From Mangifera indica (lineage: Eukaryota; Streptophyta; Magnoliopsida; Sapindales; Anacardiaceae), in assembly GCF_011075055.1 (NCBI RefSeq), contig NC_058153.1, forward strand, positions 5,146,001 through 5,210,000: a stretch of DNA of 64,000 bases, in the 5' to 3' direction. The notes under the pieces are model-generated. The model was not told where the DNA came from. It ran no database searches and saw only the letters and a program-made list of their open reading frames with translations. A program made the position numbers and the translations under genes. Shown piece after piece: positions 34,328 through 47,400 of the stretch. Within the stretch, counting starts at the first letter, position 1; the number at the start of each line of letters is the position of its first letter.

Positions 34328-36996
34328 ATGTCATCATCCGGGGCTAGAGCTTCTTCGACACCATGTCGAGTGAGAGATGATATTGCTTGGGCATATATTT
34401 ATGAGAATATTGATGAGAATGGGAAGAAGATCTTGAATTGTTTATATTGTGGTAAAACAATTAAAAGATGTGGTACATATAGAATGAAACAACATTTGGC
34501 CGTAAATAATGGTGATGTTGGTCCATGCACTAAAGTTCCTCATGATGTTAGATATCAAATGAAAAATGTATTAGATGATATTGCTACAAAAAATAAAGAA
34601 AAACAAGATTTTCATAGGCATGCAATTTCTTTTGGTGTTAGTGTATCTCAATTTAAGGGTGATATTGCACGTGAAGAATTCGAAGGGTTGTCTCCTCCAA
34701 TGAACATAGATGAAAGTAATACTGGATCTTCTAAAAAAGAAAATAGATCGACAAATGATTCAAAAAGAAAAAGACTAATTGGTGTTAGTGATTTTTTTGC
34801 TCCAATGACTACTAATGGGTCTCAACCTTCAATAAGGAGTGTTTTGGCCGGAAAAGAAGCCAAATAGAGAGCTGACATAATTGTTGTGAGGTTCCTATAT
34901 GATGTTTGCATCCCTCTTGATACATTAAATTTTATTTATTTCTAGCTTATGTTAGATGTCATAACTGCAATTGGGTTTGGATATAAGCGACCAACATATT
35001 ATGAATCATGGGTGAATTTGTTAAACGATTCAAAGAAGGAAGTTCAATTACTTGTTGATAGTTATAGAAAAAATTGGGAAAACGTTGGTTGTACATTTAT
35101 GACTGATGGTTGAACAGACATTTCTAGTAGGTCATTGATAAATTTTTTAGTGTATTGTCCAAAAAGGATTTTTTTTTATCAAATCAATGGATGCATCTGA
35201 TGTTGAAAGGGAGCAAACACGTTATTTGGGTTGTTTGAGGAAATAGTATTATGGGTTGAGCCTAAGAGCATTTTTCACTTTGTGACTGATAATAGAGTTA
35301 ATTATAAAACAGTTGAAAGATTGTTATCTGAAAAATATCAAAATATTACCTGGTCGTCTTGTGTAGCACACTGTATTAATTTGATTTTCAAGGATATTGG
35401 TGAAATGGATCACATTGTCAGAATTTCTAGATATGCATCTCTTGTCACAAAGTTTATTTATAATCATACATTATTGATAGCTTGGTTAAGGAAAAGAGAA
35501 TGATGGAGAAAAATTATATGACCTGGTGCAACCCGGTTTGTTATAACTTTCATTGCATTGTAAAGTCTTTTTGAACGTACGCATGACGTGTAAGCGATAG
35601 TCACTAATAGGTTTTCTTATTGATTCCAAATATGCGAAGAGTAATCAGGGCAAAGAGGTTGTGATCATAATTTTGAACAATAATTTTTGGAACGAAATAT
35701 ATATAATTGTAAAAGTTGTGAGACCATTGATTCATTTGTTTTGTATTGTAGACTCAGATGAGAGACCTTCATTAGGATATATCTATGATGGAATGTATAA
35801 AGCTAGGTTGGGGATAAAAAAGTTGTTTAAGAATAAAAAGAAATTCTACAAGCCTTATACTCAAATAATCAAGTTGAGGTGGGGTAAGACATTGTGTCAA
35901 GGTATTTATGCAGCTGCGTATTACTTGAATCTTGCCTTTCAATATGAATCTTTCTGCACAAAACCAGAGGTATTGTAGGGTTTCCTAGATGTTATTGAGA
36001 GTAAAACGTGTATGTTTAATGTTAGTAAGACGAAGTTAGTGGAAGAGAGTCAAATGTTTCATGATTGTGAAAGGAGTTTCTCACGTTAGCTTGATATTCA
36101 AATATCTAAAATCACACGACCTGGTATGAATTTAATTTATATGTTTTTTTGTCTTTATTCTTTTTCTAATTTATGAAATTCTATTACATAATTATTTACA
36201 TGTTATTTTGTATTAGATGAATGGTGGAGAACATATGATTATAGTACTCTCAATTTACACAAGTTTATAATTAAAATTCTTAGTCAAACGTCAACATTTT
36301 CAGGCTATGAGCGTAATTGGAGTGTTTTTAAACGCATATATACTAAGATGAGAAATAGATTGGAGCAACAACGTGTAAATGATCTTGTTTTTATTTATTA
36401 TAATTTACGGTTATAAAATAGGTAACACAATTATCAATTATGCATCATTACATTTATAAATATTTTTATTGAGACTATTTTATCATATTTAATGATTATT
36501 TTTACAATTTTACATATGATTGTACCCTGCATAATGGGTATTGATATATGACTCTTTAATTTTTTAATTATTTACTTGTTATCATTTTAGCTATTTAGGT
36601 TATGTTACAAAAAATCAAATTTTGATCCAACTGATTATGAAAGTATCAATAAAACAGACTTTTAGATAGTGAACGAGGAAGAGGAGTTTGGTGAACTTAA
36701 TGCAAATGAATTGGATCAAATACTTTATAGAGAAGGATCTATTCCCATCAATAATAATCCAACGAATTATGATTTATCACATAATTTCCTTGATAAAAAC
36801 ATTTTTTTGGCACTTACACAAATATTTACACACTTATATAAATAACCGAGTTTTAGGTTGAAAAAAAATAAAATGTTTAGTCATAAATTTTGTAGATAAT
36901 GCTATTGAAGAGAATGACATAGAAGATGAACAACTGATGGAGGGTGCAACAGGAGCGATGACAAAATCTTTTATCATTAGTGATAATGAAGAATGA
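34328..36996 (+). pseudogene. hAT transposase (BED zinc finger, DUF659, dimerisation domain), broken
   Basis: The first 179 codons (34328-34867) are intact and contain a BED-type finger (DDIAWAYIYENIDENGKK, CLYCGKTIKRCGTYRMKQH). Downstream, the DUF659-like catalytic region (LLVDSYRKNWENVGCTFMTD, SSCVAHCINLIFKDI) is in pieces with several stops and frame changes between 34865 and 35980. The C-terminal dimerisation block (SGYERNWSVFKRIYTKMRNR) survives at 36302-36416, with an acidic tail after a probable intron. The autonomous function is lost. Similarity is to plant RICESLEEPER/DUF659-type hAT proteins. Confidence 0.85.
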
Positions 36997-37588
36997 CCAA
37001 TTACTCATTTATTAAACTTTATGTTAAGTGAATTATATTTTTGATATGTTTTGTTGAATGTTGGATTGAATATTATTTATTCAATAATGAGTATGTTGGT
37101 TGGTTAATTTTATATTTTATTTAATGCATATATTAGATTTGTGTTTTGTTTGGATGTTCGATAATTAATAATGCATATGTTTGTTGAATTAGATTTGTTT
37201 AATATATATGTTTTGTTTTGATAAAAAGTTAGTAATTATTACTTATTAGATTTATGTTTAATAATGCATATATTTTGTTAATTGTGAAAACTAAAAAGTA
37301 TGTATAATATAAAAATTTAACATGTAAAATATATGTAATTACTAATTAAATATAATTTTTTAAGATTTTTACATAAAATTGTAATTACGGTCCAACTGAC
37401 CAATCCAAATGGTCTGATCGAAACCAATACTTAAAACGGTTTTTATCCTAAACCGGTTCTAAAAACCTTGATACTAAAGTTGAATAATTGATAAATATTT
37501 GAGTTTTTAAAACTTAACATATAGAAATTTAGAAATTGACTAAACCTTGGATGAAAAAAAGGCTTTTGGTTGTTCTAATTATTTTAAA

Positions 37589-38295
37589 GGCCAAAGGACT
37601 ATTTCCCATTTAAGTTTTAGTTTAATCTTAAAAGCACACATGCGACAAATAAAAAACTCAAACACTTACACATCTATAAACTTCCGTTAAAATTGTTGTT
37701 AAATATAAGGGTAAAATTATCATTTAATAATTATATTAAAAATATATAATTTTATCTTATTTTCTCTCTCAAGTTTTAAAAATTAACATTTCACCATCGA
37801 ATCTTAATTTTGAAAAATAACTTCCCCCCTCTCCACCAAATCTCTAAGTTTTTTCTTCACACCTTCAATCACTGGCCACCACTGATGGTCAAAGGCCCCA
37901 AACTTTGCTAGATGATGAGTATCGTCCTTCACTAGACTCCAAGGATGACACTCATTGTCCAAAGGTCGTCCTTTGGATAACGATATCTTTATCTGTCGTA
38001 AGGCCACCGTTTGTTGAAGAAAGTGGCTAGATTTCAAGTTTGATATTCTAAGGGAAAAATGAATTTTTTAAAACTTAATTATGAGAAAAATTATTAGTTT
38101 TTGAATCAAGGGAAGAAAATGAGATATAATAATTTTAATTATTTTAATATTATTAGTAAAATGACGATTTTACCTTTTAATCCTAATAAAAAATTCATGA
38201 ATGTGTTCTAATAGAGTAAAACTTAAATAAATATTTTAGTTTTTTTATCTACTATTTATATATATTTTTCATTTCACCAAAACTTGGTTAGGGCC
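37589..38295. mobile_element. Mutator-type non-autonomous element E
   Basis: 707 bp bounded by GGCCAAAGGACTATTTCCCA at the left and ..TTGGTTAGGGCC at the right, with a perfect 9-bp target-site duplication TATTTTAAA (37580-37588, 38296-38304). The interior shares the family's ATTTTATCTTATTTTCTCTC and CACCATCGAATCTTAA blocks. The minus-strand open frame at 37804-38037 lies inside it and has no recognisable motif. Confidence 0.85.
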
Positions 38296-38683
38296 TATTT
38301 TAAATTACAAATCAAGTGGCAGAGTGGTTGTAAAAGCCAATCTTTTTGAGTAACTACCAATTAATCCAACGGTTAAGAATTGCTTTAGAGGGACGAAGTA
38401 TTTCAAGAAATTTTATTTAATTTTATTTAATTTTTTTTATATCACTTAACGCCCATTTTTTAAGTTGCTTTGCCGTGGTCAAAAACTCAACAGACACTCT
38501 GCTGCCTTTTTTTTCTTATTTTATTCAATTTATATAAATGAATGAGAATTGTCACGGTTCAACTTGTTTGATTTATCATGTATCAAACAAAAACATCAAT
38601 ATCACCTTCATGCCCTAATATTATGACTCTCCACTCATCCAATCCAAGTATTTTAAGGACTCCAAATTCACCTCTTAGCAAAA

Positions 38684-39040
38684 GGCCAAAAGACATATTC
38701 CCATCCTAAGTTTATTGCAAACCTAAACTGGAATTTGTTAAATATTAAAAATCTAAATTTTTACCTGTAGGATATTAAAATTAATAGAAATAGTTTGTTT
38801 CAAAAGTAAAATCATTATTAAAAATAATAAAATATTATTTATTTTCCCTGTAAGTTTAAAAAGCTAATAATTTTTTTTTAAAATTAAATTTTGAAAGATC
38901 ACTTTTTTCCCTTGCTAGGTTTTGCATTTTTTGGCCTTCTCTCCCTCTGGTAACGATTCTCTCTTCTCCCCCTTCTTTAGCATCTTCATCTCTTATCATT
39001 CGTCTTCATCGAAGATGAAGTTAAACAAATTTAATTGTGA
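38684..39040. mobile_element. Truncated Mutator-type element F
   Basis: Begins GGCCAAAAGACATATTCCCA and continues with the family's interior (ATTATTTATTTTCCCTGTAA, CTTTTTTCCCTTGC). No matching right end was found, so it is a one-ended remnant; the end given is approximate. Confidence 0.5.
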
Positions 39041-39722
39041 GGTAGTGGAGGTAATATTACGCTTGTAACCAAATATATGTATCCAATAAATGGGTTACTC
39101 ATTCAAATATCAATATTACATTTTAGTTGTCTTTATCCTCTAGTGCCATTTCTTTGGTGTGTCACCATAGCTCAGCGAGGTAGAGCCAACATAACGATGG
39201 TTGATCCACAATATAATTGTAAATCTTGGTATTATAGCCAAAGATAGTATAGGAGAAAATTTAGAACTTCAAGTCAACACCTTGAGTTTGAGACACGAAA
39301 GGATGTTAAATGTCAGACTTCACCCTATTCAAATGAATGAGTGTTGCACCAAAGAAGCAACCAATGTGTGCTTAGCATATAACGATTAAACACGTTACTT
39401 ACATATAGGTCAATCCAAAGTATGGATAGAAGACCTTCTATCTATAAACAATATTATAAAAAAAGAACTCTTAAAAGTTTTAATTGTTTCCACAATCTCT
39501 TCGACATGTCACTTCAGTTTTCTTTTGCTACAAGCATCTCCATCCTTAGCCATTCTACAACCTCCTCAACGTGTGACTTTTGATTCTTATTACTATAAGC
39601 ATCTTCACCCCTTGTCATTATGAGATAGAAATCACTTCCCACTTTCCTAGAATCCCACGATCATCCAATTTATTCAAAAATAGAGTTCATTAGATAACTA
39701 AATTCATTTTACTCTAATATAA

Positions 39723-39788
<66 letters not shown>

Positions 39789-40017
39789 TATTATTCAATG
39801 ACTCCTTCCTTAAATCCTATAATTACAAGATTGTACAAAAGGAGTAATTTTAGCTTGTTACAATAACTTTGTTAGACTTTCACCCATAAAATTTAATAGC
39901 ATAATAATGAATATAGGTGTTGAGTAACAAACCGAACCACTATAAAATATCCTGTTGACAGTCATATATTTGGTTGAAATTACAACCTAATCTTGCATGC
40001 TTCTAGATGGCGGAAGT

Positions 40018-40060
<43 letters not shown>

Positions 40061-40690
40061 TGCCTTGTCCTTAAATTTGAGTTTTCATGAACTGTGTCAA
40101 TTCGTTCTAGATGACAGAGGCGATGTATTTTGGTGGATGATGCTTCCTCGAACCAGATATAAATGTGAAGTAAAAGATAAATGCAGCTGAGCTGATTTGA
40201 CATATGACTAAAGGAATTGCCATTAATTAAAATTGAAATTTGGAAATAATACCCTAAAGCTGATTGGCATTTGCAGCAAGTATCAAATTTCCCGGGAAAT
40301 TGCTCGTGAATTTCTCCCAGTCAATCTCAAGTCTTGTTTTAATTTTGTGGGCAACCAAAATTTATTAAAGTGTTGGTTGGTTTTGGAGTCTCCAGTCAAA
40401 GATTCCCAATCAAGACTCCATTGTTCGCTAATATTGACCTCTTATCCTTTTATAGTCCATTCATGATCCATGCTTAGAATTAAAAAGGAAGAACATGAAA
40501 AATTAGAATATAGCGTTATTCTGCTGGAATACTAAACGAGTTCAATTCATAATGAAAACTGAAGTCACTTTCTCTCCTGATTAGGATGAATCAATCTTTC
40601 CCCGTTGTTGAAGGGTGGTATGAGATTTGATCTACTTAAACATTTAATCACATAATCATATGATGATATATTATTTGTACTTCAAAATGT
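39041..40690. repeat. Spacer with two (AT)n microsatellites
   Basis: (AT)n runs at 39727-39786 and 40022-40058. Otherwise AT-rich sequence without a supportable gene. Confidence 0.85.
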
Positions 40691-40788
40691 AAACACATAG
40701 TATTACTCAACAAATTTTACATCTCTTGGTCTTCTTTTTAAACACATAGTATTACTTAACAAATTTTACATCTCTTGGTCTTCTTTTT
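40691..40788 (+). repeat. 49-bp tandem duplication upstream of the WRKY gene
   Basis: AAACACATAGTATTACTCAA at 40691 recurs at 40740 with one C-to-T change. It lies 190-285 bp before the WRKY ATG, so it may fall in the promoter. Confidence 0.88.
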
Positions 40789-40922
40789 AAGTCATCCCCC
40801 TATGCCCCACTCCCTGTACGTCTTACAATCTTCCCTTTTCTCCTCACCACTCAGAATTCACGTTGAAGCTTCCAGTAATATCCCACGAACCTCAGCAAGA
40901 ACCCACCTCCAACTTATATTTC

Positions 40923-40929
40923 TATAAAA
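40923..40929 (+). promoter_or_regulatory. TATA box of the WRKY gene
   Basis: TATAAAA, 47 bp before the ATG at 40976. It is the only good TATA match close upstream. Confidence 0.5.
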
Positions 40930-40975
40930 CAAGCCAGTGCTGCAATCTCTTCCTCACAACCCTATCTTGTTAGAT

Positions 40976-42006
40976 ATGTCCGATATGTCAAATAGTAGTG
41001 TAAAATTTCCGCCCCAGGACTCGCCTGAGAGTGACTACACCGCCGAGCTGACCAATTTCGAGTTATCGGATTACTTAACATTTGATCAGTGGCTAGAGGA
41101 CGATCAAGCGGTCACAATTTTCGGGGCTGTCCAGAATCCGGTTTATCGAGCAAATGAAGTTATTGGATCCGAAGTTAGCCAAACTGAAGGGCCAAGCAAC
41201 ACCAGTAAGCAATAAGCCGTAAATTTGTCTTGAAAATTTTAGCCTGGTGAGTATTTACACTAACCGTTCCTGGGTTATGCGTGGCATTAGATGAAAGTGG
41301 CGGGGAAAGAAAGAGAGTTGCATTCAAGACGAAATCAGAGATTGAGATACTGGATGATGGATACAGGTGGAGGAAATACGGGAAGAAAATGGTGAAGAAC
41401 AGCCCGAATCCCAGGTAAGAGTTAGATTTTTACGTCTAAATACAAGTTTTGCAGAAGATTTTTGCGTCCCGCTCTAATACCATGAACTAAATAAAACTGA
41501 TTCAATTCTAATACTATTGGTAAAAATTATTGAATTGAATATTTTAGGGTTCTAGGAATGTCTGTAATTCCACCATACAATATGAATTAGACTAGTTTCT
41601 TGCTCTTGAAACCATCCAAAATAAGGGCTTTCAGCGAAAAAAGTTATACTGTATTGTCTAGAGTAATAAATTTTTCATAAAAAATCCAGTAACTTTAAGG
41701 TCTCCACCAATACTATTTACCCAAATCATAATCTTTAATTATATTATACTTATATTTATTAATCAGTTAAGTTCATATAAAAACTGTTATCCATTTTATT
41801 AAATCAAAATCTTAATTAATGTTAGCATATATTAGAAATTTCTAACAGGTTTATCTATCATTTGATGTGACTAATAACACAGGAACTACTATAAATGCTC
41901 GATGGAAGGATGCCCAGTGAAGAAAAGAATTGAGAGAGATAGAGAAGATCCAAGTTATGTAATTACAACATATGAAGGTTTTCACACTCATCCAAGCTCC
42001 AGCTAG
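40976..42006 (+). CDS. WRKY transcription factor, group IIc, WRKY50/51 type (158 aa)
   Basis: A nuclear DNA-binding protein. WRKY50/51-type factors act in salicylate- and jasmonate-linked defence in Arabidopsis; that role here is inferred from type. Three exons, 40976-41204, 41291-41414 and 41883-42006, give 477 bp with consistent phases and GT-AG introns. The WRKY domain starts [20 protein letters not shown] and uses the variant WRKYGKK in place of WRKYGQK. The zinc finger is C-x4-C-x23-H-x-H (CSMEGC...HTH). The second intron splits the Arg codon after NPR, the usual position in this family. The acidic N-terminal part ([17 protein letters not shown]) fits the WRKY50/51 clade. The start is the in-frame ATG giving MSDMSNSS; an ATG 39 bp upstream is possible. 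Confidence 0.93.
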
Positions 42007-44469
42007 GTTTTCGAATTCTTCTCTGCAAATATTATTACTGCTTCACCCATGCACGTCTGTAAAAGGGAAGAAGAACCAGTGTTAAGCTACAATTTGTGGA
42101 CAATTCAGCCGGGCTAAGCAAAGCAGTATGTTCTTGAAATTTTGTAATATAATTTTGCATGTATAATTAATCATTAAGGTCTTAGAAATTAGGTTAATGA
42201 AACTCTGGTCAATTTCACTGCATTATTGTCGAGCTCTATATGCCCACTTTTGGCTCTCATAATATATGTATTTACTATAATAGAAATAATACATTTGCAT
42301 GGTAAGTTTCATTGAAGCACCTTTTTAAGTTGTGAAATATTCTTCCTTTTCTTGTTTTAACTGGCAATGAAACTATATGCTTAACTTTGTGCATAAATAA
42401 TAATATATCATCATGTAATTAAGTGTTATTTTATCTTTAATTTTTAAATATTCAATCATACAATGACTATACATAAAATTATACATAAAAGTTATGCATA
42501 ATAGCACTTCTCTTTAACCAGCCGCCTCATAATATTTCTCTTTTTTCACTTGAAAAGTGGGTTGTTTTGCATCATTTCTTGGTATAATTAATATTATTAT
42601 TTCATAATATCACTTGTCATGTTACTTATATTGATAAATTTCTCATAGGGTAATTATTAATTAATTAAAATGACCTTGATAGAGAGAGATTATGTTAGAG
42701 TTGTTCTAATATTGGCTAACATTAATTATAATTTTAGTTTTATAAAATCAGGTAATTTAATAGTCGAAAGTCTGTTTATAAATGAGTTTGAGTGATTAAT
42801 AAAAATAAGTCAATACACTTAAAAGTTATGATCTAGGTAGATAATTTAGTGTAAGTCTTTGGGTTATTGAACATTTGATAAAAAGGTTCGAGTAATCTTT
42901 TTTATAAATTGACTAGGTACTCCCTCCAAAACCTAATTGCTACAATGTTTTTTTAGAGTAAAAGATCAGTCATAATAAATCTTTAATTTCAGGTGAATCT
43001 CAAAGGTTCTTCATCGAATTCAAACTGTATGACATTTTAGGTATTCTTAAAACCCTAAAATTTAATTCAATATTTTATATCATATGCGTAGATCCTACAG
43101 GTTTAGGATTGATTTATTTATTCAGTTTATACAAAATAAGCTTTACAAGATGTACCAATTGATCAACCCTTCATGAGTTATATGGATATGATGAACTTAT
43201 TAGAATTGAACGAAATTACATCACATATAAACTTGTATTATAATTAGTTTCAACATTCAAAATTATGCATGCACAATTGGCATACCCAGCCTTTTGCATA
43301 TTCCCAGTTTATCGTTGATTTTTCTTACTGAAAATGGGAAATAATGAGTAAATAATTCATCTTCATCTTTTTATTGCTTATGATGTTATGATTTACTTGG
43401 TTTTGCAATAAAAATTGAGAATCTATGAATACAAGATTCAAACTTTTCGGTTCTTGTGTTTTTGTACAAAGTAGATTAAATCAATTGTGATTTTCTTGAT
43501 TTTTGAGAATATTTTTGTTATTGAATAGGGTTAAAACAAATTATTAGTAAAATTAAGCATGAAAATTGATGCTTAATGTTATTCCCTCATGTGTGATTCT
43601 AAGACCATGTATGGGTCACAAATGGCGGCAGCTGATTAATGTGGGGGGTTTATTAATATTTTCTTTAGGTATGTGTGGCGTGCATGAAGGGTTGCAATTG
43701 ATAATTTTTCATATGTGAGGGGGTATTGAAATTTGATATATCCTTAATCACACATGTAAGTCATGCATGGTGGGGGTTACATGAAAATTTTAAGGCAGGC
43801 ATGGTTTACACGTACTTGTGATTAGAGGTGGGTTCAAAAAGCTTGGGCTTGGGCCTAGGATTAGGCTGAGCCCAAACTGAGACTAACAAGGGACAATTAG
43901 ATCAAGCTGGGCAAACCAAACAGGGCTTAAGCTTGGGTAAACTAAGTCAACCTTAACTGATACAAACAAGTTTAACCTAAACCTAATCTTAGATCTCGAT
44001 TGTATAGGGGTTTGATCCCAGGGTTTGGGCCCAAATGTTAAAAAAATTAAAAAATATTGGCCTATCTGTCATTTAATTATTATTTGAGTGTTTTAATAGT
44101 TAGATAGGCAGCGGTCATGATGACCAGTTTTCCAAACTTGAATTATTTGGATTGAAATATAGGTTTTCAAATCGAAAAAGAAGGTAAAATGGTCGCTCTA
44201 TTTGTATGCAAAATTACTCTTTTACCTTTATAATATATATTTTTTATGGTGTTTATGGCCAAACCATAGGCTGGGGAAACGTAAATCACTCTTTAACCAA
44301 CCCTCCTATACAAATTTAAAATTTACAGTCAATTTGCAGTTGACAGGATAACGTCTAGTCCACGAAGTGGATGAGATAGGTTTTGAAATCTCGGAGCTTT
44401 CACTTAACACAATCACTAAACCTTTCATCAATCAACTATTCTATCTGAAAGAAGAAGCAAACGACTAAA
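42007..44469. other. Intergenic spacer
   Basis: No gene seen. Positions 42390-42510 resemble the ~180-bp MITE family (TATCATCATGTAATTA, AAAGTTATGCATAATAGCAC). Positions 43825-44050 hold degenerate GGGCTTGGGCCTAGG / GCCCAAAC repeats. Confidence 0.6.
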
Positions 44470-47400
44470 ATGGAGGGGATCGTGCAATTGCCGTACGATG
44501 CAACGGTACGGTTTATGTTAGCATCACTCGAGCGCAATCTGCTACCTGACGTTGTTATAAGAAGACTCAGTCGCTTGCTGTTGGCCGGGCGCCTGCGTTC
44601 CTGTTACAAAGCTTCCTCTGAGTTACAACTCTCTGAACTCTTGCAATTCGTACATTGTAATCTACTTTATCCACTTTCGTTTCTGTTTCTGAATGAATCT
44701 TTCCCTTTTTTTGTTATAATTTAGAAATTAGTATGTTCAAGTTTGGATAAGGAACAAAATGATTTCATTTTAACATCAGATTCATGGCCATTTGCTTTTG
44801 ATTTTTTGTCATGTAAATGGATGAGAAGATAATGAGTATGTTTGAGCACCAGCATTGATTTTTGCATAAATAATATCTTTAGACTGAATAAATGAGTAGA
44901 GTTACGCATAATATTTTGTAATTTCTCTGAAATTATTCAATCCATACCTGTATTGCACTATTTTGTTTTGTCACAGCTCCAACTATGACAGATATGGTTT
45001 GTGCTTAACTGGATGCTGTACATTATAGTTTTTATGTATGTATTGGGTTAGAGTGAACAAATGGGTTCGTTGTGGTCAGTTGTTCATAATATACTAATGA
45101 GAGGATTGATCTATCTTATAATCCTATTTAAATTTCTCTAACGTTGTTGATTTGCAACTCTCTTCCAGCTTTAAGAGAGATGCCTATAGCCATCAGGACT
45201 GATAAGCCAAAAGCCCAACATTATGAACTACCAACCTCTTTCTTCAAGCTGGTTCTTGGGAAAAATTTAAAATACAGGTATTTCCATGCATCACATACTC
45301 ACTCTCAGCAAATTTTATAATTTGTCTTGTAATCACTGAATATAGATGATTATCATTTAGTAGCTGCATGATGCAATCCAATATGTTTTAACTTCTGAAA
45401 GAAGCTGATACTGTGATTCCAATCTAAGGAGCATGATTGCCTTTTCAGGTGTCTGCTTATAATGTATGCTATGCTTTTTGTGTAATATAAAAACGTTAAA
45501 GTGAAGATGTTGATAAATCTATATCAAGGGTTGATTATTGTTGGTTTTGATGTTAATGGAAGTGTTGGAATTACTTTGCTTTATTGTTTTATGAGCTGAT
45601 TGTCTCATCTATGCACAAATAGCTGCTGTTACTTCTCTGATGAGTCAGACACCTTAGAGGATGCTGAGATTGCTATGATGGAACTGTACTGTGAGAGGTC
45701 ACAACTGAAAGATGGTCACACTGTTCTTGATGTTGGATGTGGATGGGGGTCACTGTCTTTATACATCGCCCAAAAGTACAGTAATTGCAAGATAACAGGG
45801 ATATGCAATTCAAAAACACAGAAAGAACATATTGATGAGCAATGCCGGTATGCTACTTGACAAATTACTATATGGTTCTGATTTACATTTGAAGATGATA
45901 ATCAGTACACATATGTTGACCAAATCAACATATCAATTATATTCCCTGCAGGTTCTCTAACTAAACAATGCAAAGATGATCTAAACCATTAATTTTTAAC
46001 ATTTTTGCAGAAAGCGACAGCTCCAAAATGTGGAGATCATTGTTGCAGATATTAGCAAACTTGAAATGGATGCCTCTTATGATCGTATATTCTCCATTGA
46101 AATGTTTGAGGTCAATCCTTTTCACGTTATGATATAGTTTCTACCCACGTTCATTATTAATTGGGAGTTATATTACTATTATTGGCCCTTGTTAGTAGGT
46201 CAAGTTTCTGGATTGAAGTTTTAACATTATGTTAAGATATTTTTAAGGCTAAAAGACTTATTCCAAACTCTCACCCGCAAAATTTCTAAAACCCAATCAG
46301 TTAGGGTTAAGAGTAAAAACATTATTTAATTAAAAATATTTAAAAAACTAAAATTTTATCGTATTTTTCTCTCTTAGTTTAAAAAACTAACAATTTTCTC
46401 CACCTAAAATTTAAAAAATTACCTTTTCCCCTTAGGGTTTTTTTCTCCTCCTCCAGTAACAGTCTCTGTTTTGGCTATCAACAGACCTCCCTCCTCTCCA
46501 ATGTTTTCTTGGTGTGGAAACCACCCACAATTTGACCAAAATGGTCAGACAACGACGCATAGATCTGTGCGACGTTATACAAATGTCATCTATGCGTCTT
46601 CCAGCCAATGCATAAATCCAAGCGACATCGCACAGTTCTATGCTACGTCGTTCGACCATTTAGGCTAGATTTTGGTTGGTTTCCACATTGGAAAATCCCT
46701 GGGGAGGGAGATAGGGTGCTACTGGTAAGGTTGATGTGAATCGTCAGGAAGAATAGTCACTAAAAAAAGAAAATGCATTTTTTTTTGGAGTGTAAATGCA
46801 ATGTTTTGAAGTTTGAGGGGGACAACATTAACTCTAAAATATGGAAGCTCTAGATGGTGGAGGTGAAAAGTAATTTTTTAAAACTAAGTTAAAGAGATAT
46901 TGTTAATTTTCTAAACTAAAGGAACAAATTTTTTTCTTTAAATAAAATTAATAAATGATGTTTTTACTCATAACATTAATTGCAAAATTAGACGGGTGGA
47001 CATTTGGGTTTCAAAACTTTGCATGTGGCAGTTTGGGAATATACTAAACCCTGGGTGGGAATAAGTCTTTTGGCCTATTTTTAACCAATAAACCTTTTAT
47101 TTGAAATCTGAAATTAAATATATATTATTAATTAAATTACAATGGAGGTCTAATTCGGTTTGTGTTAGATCCATGTGACAAGCCTATTCTTTAAATCCGG
47201 GCTGAGACGGGAGGAGGCATGTTAAAACTTCAATAATATTATTGGACTCTTGCATGTCAGGTTAAACTTGCGGAAGTATCGTCGTTTCAAAGTTTTTATT
47301 ATATTCTAAGGATGAATTATATTGTAACTTGACAGCATATGAAGAACTATCACGATCTTCTCAAAAAGATATCCAAGTGGATGAAACAGGATAGCCTTCT

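Larger units (their letters stand above)
32755..37470 (+). mobile_element. hAT-superfamily DNA transposon (degenerate)
   Basis: Terminal inverted repeats CAAGGATTGAAAAACCG at the left and, reverse-complemented, CAAGGTTTTTAGAACCG at the right. The 8-bp target-site duplication is ATACTAAC (32747-32754) / ATACTAAA (37471-37478), one mismatch; 8 bp is the hAT hallmark. It encodes BED, DUF659-like and hAT dimerisation segments on the plus strand, and contains a long (AT)n microsatellite. It is nested in element D. Confidence 0.85.
31841..37571. mobile_element. Mutator-type element D, split by a hAT transposon
   Basis: Left end GGCCAAAATACTTATTCCCA at 31842. The right end near 37571 reverse-complements to AACCAAAAGCCTTTTTTTCA, followed by a matching GGTTTAGT block in both arms. 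Flanking 9-mers ATTTTAATT and GTTCTAATT match at 7 of 9. The hAT element at 32755-37470 interrupts it. Without that insertion it would be about 1 kb. Confidence 0.6.

Noticed and set aside
34036..34373. Frames rich in Tyr-Ile repeats
   Set aside because: They translate the (CATA)n/(AT)n microsatellite.
38305..38400. Possible tRNA (GTGGCAGAGTGGTTG...)
   Set aside because: Only a D-arm-like phrase; no T-loop consensus and no cloverleaf.
39160..39215. tRNA-like stretch (TAGCTCAGCGAGGTAGAGC ... GGTTGATCC)
   Set aside because: It resembles A and B boxes, but the spacing is too short and no acceptor or anticodon stem can be drawn.
46432..46668. Overlapping frames on both strands inside element G
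   Set aside because: They lie in a palindromic part of a non-autonomous transposon; no homology seen.
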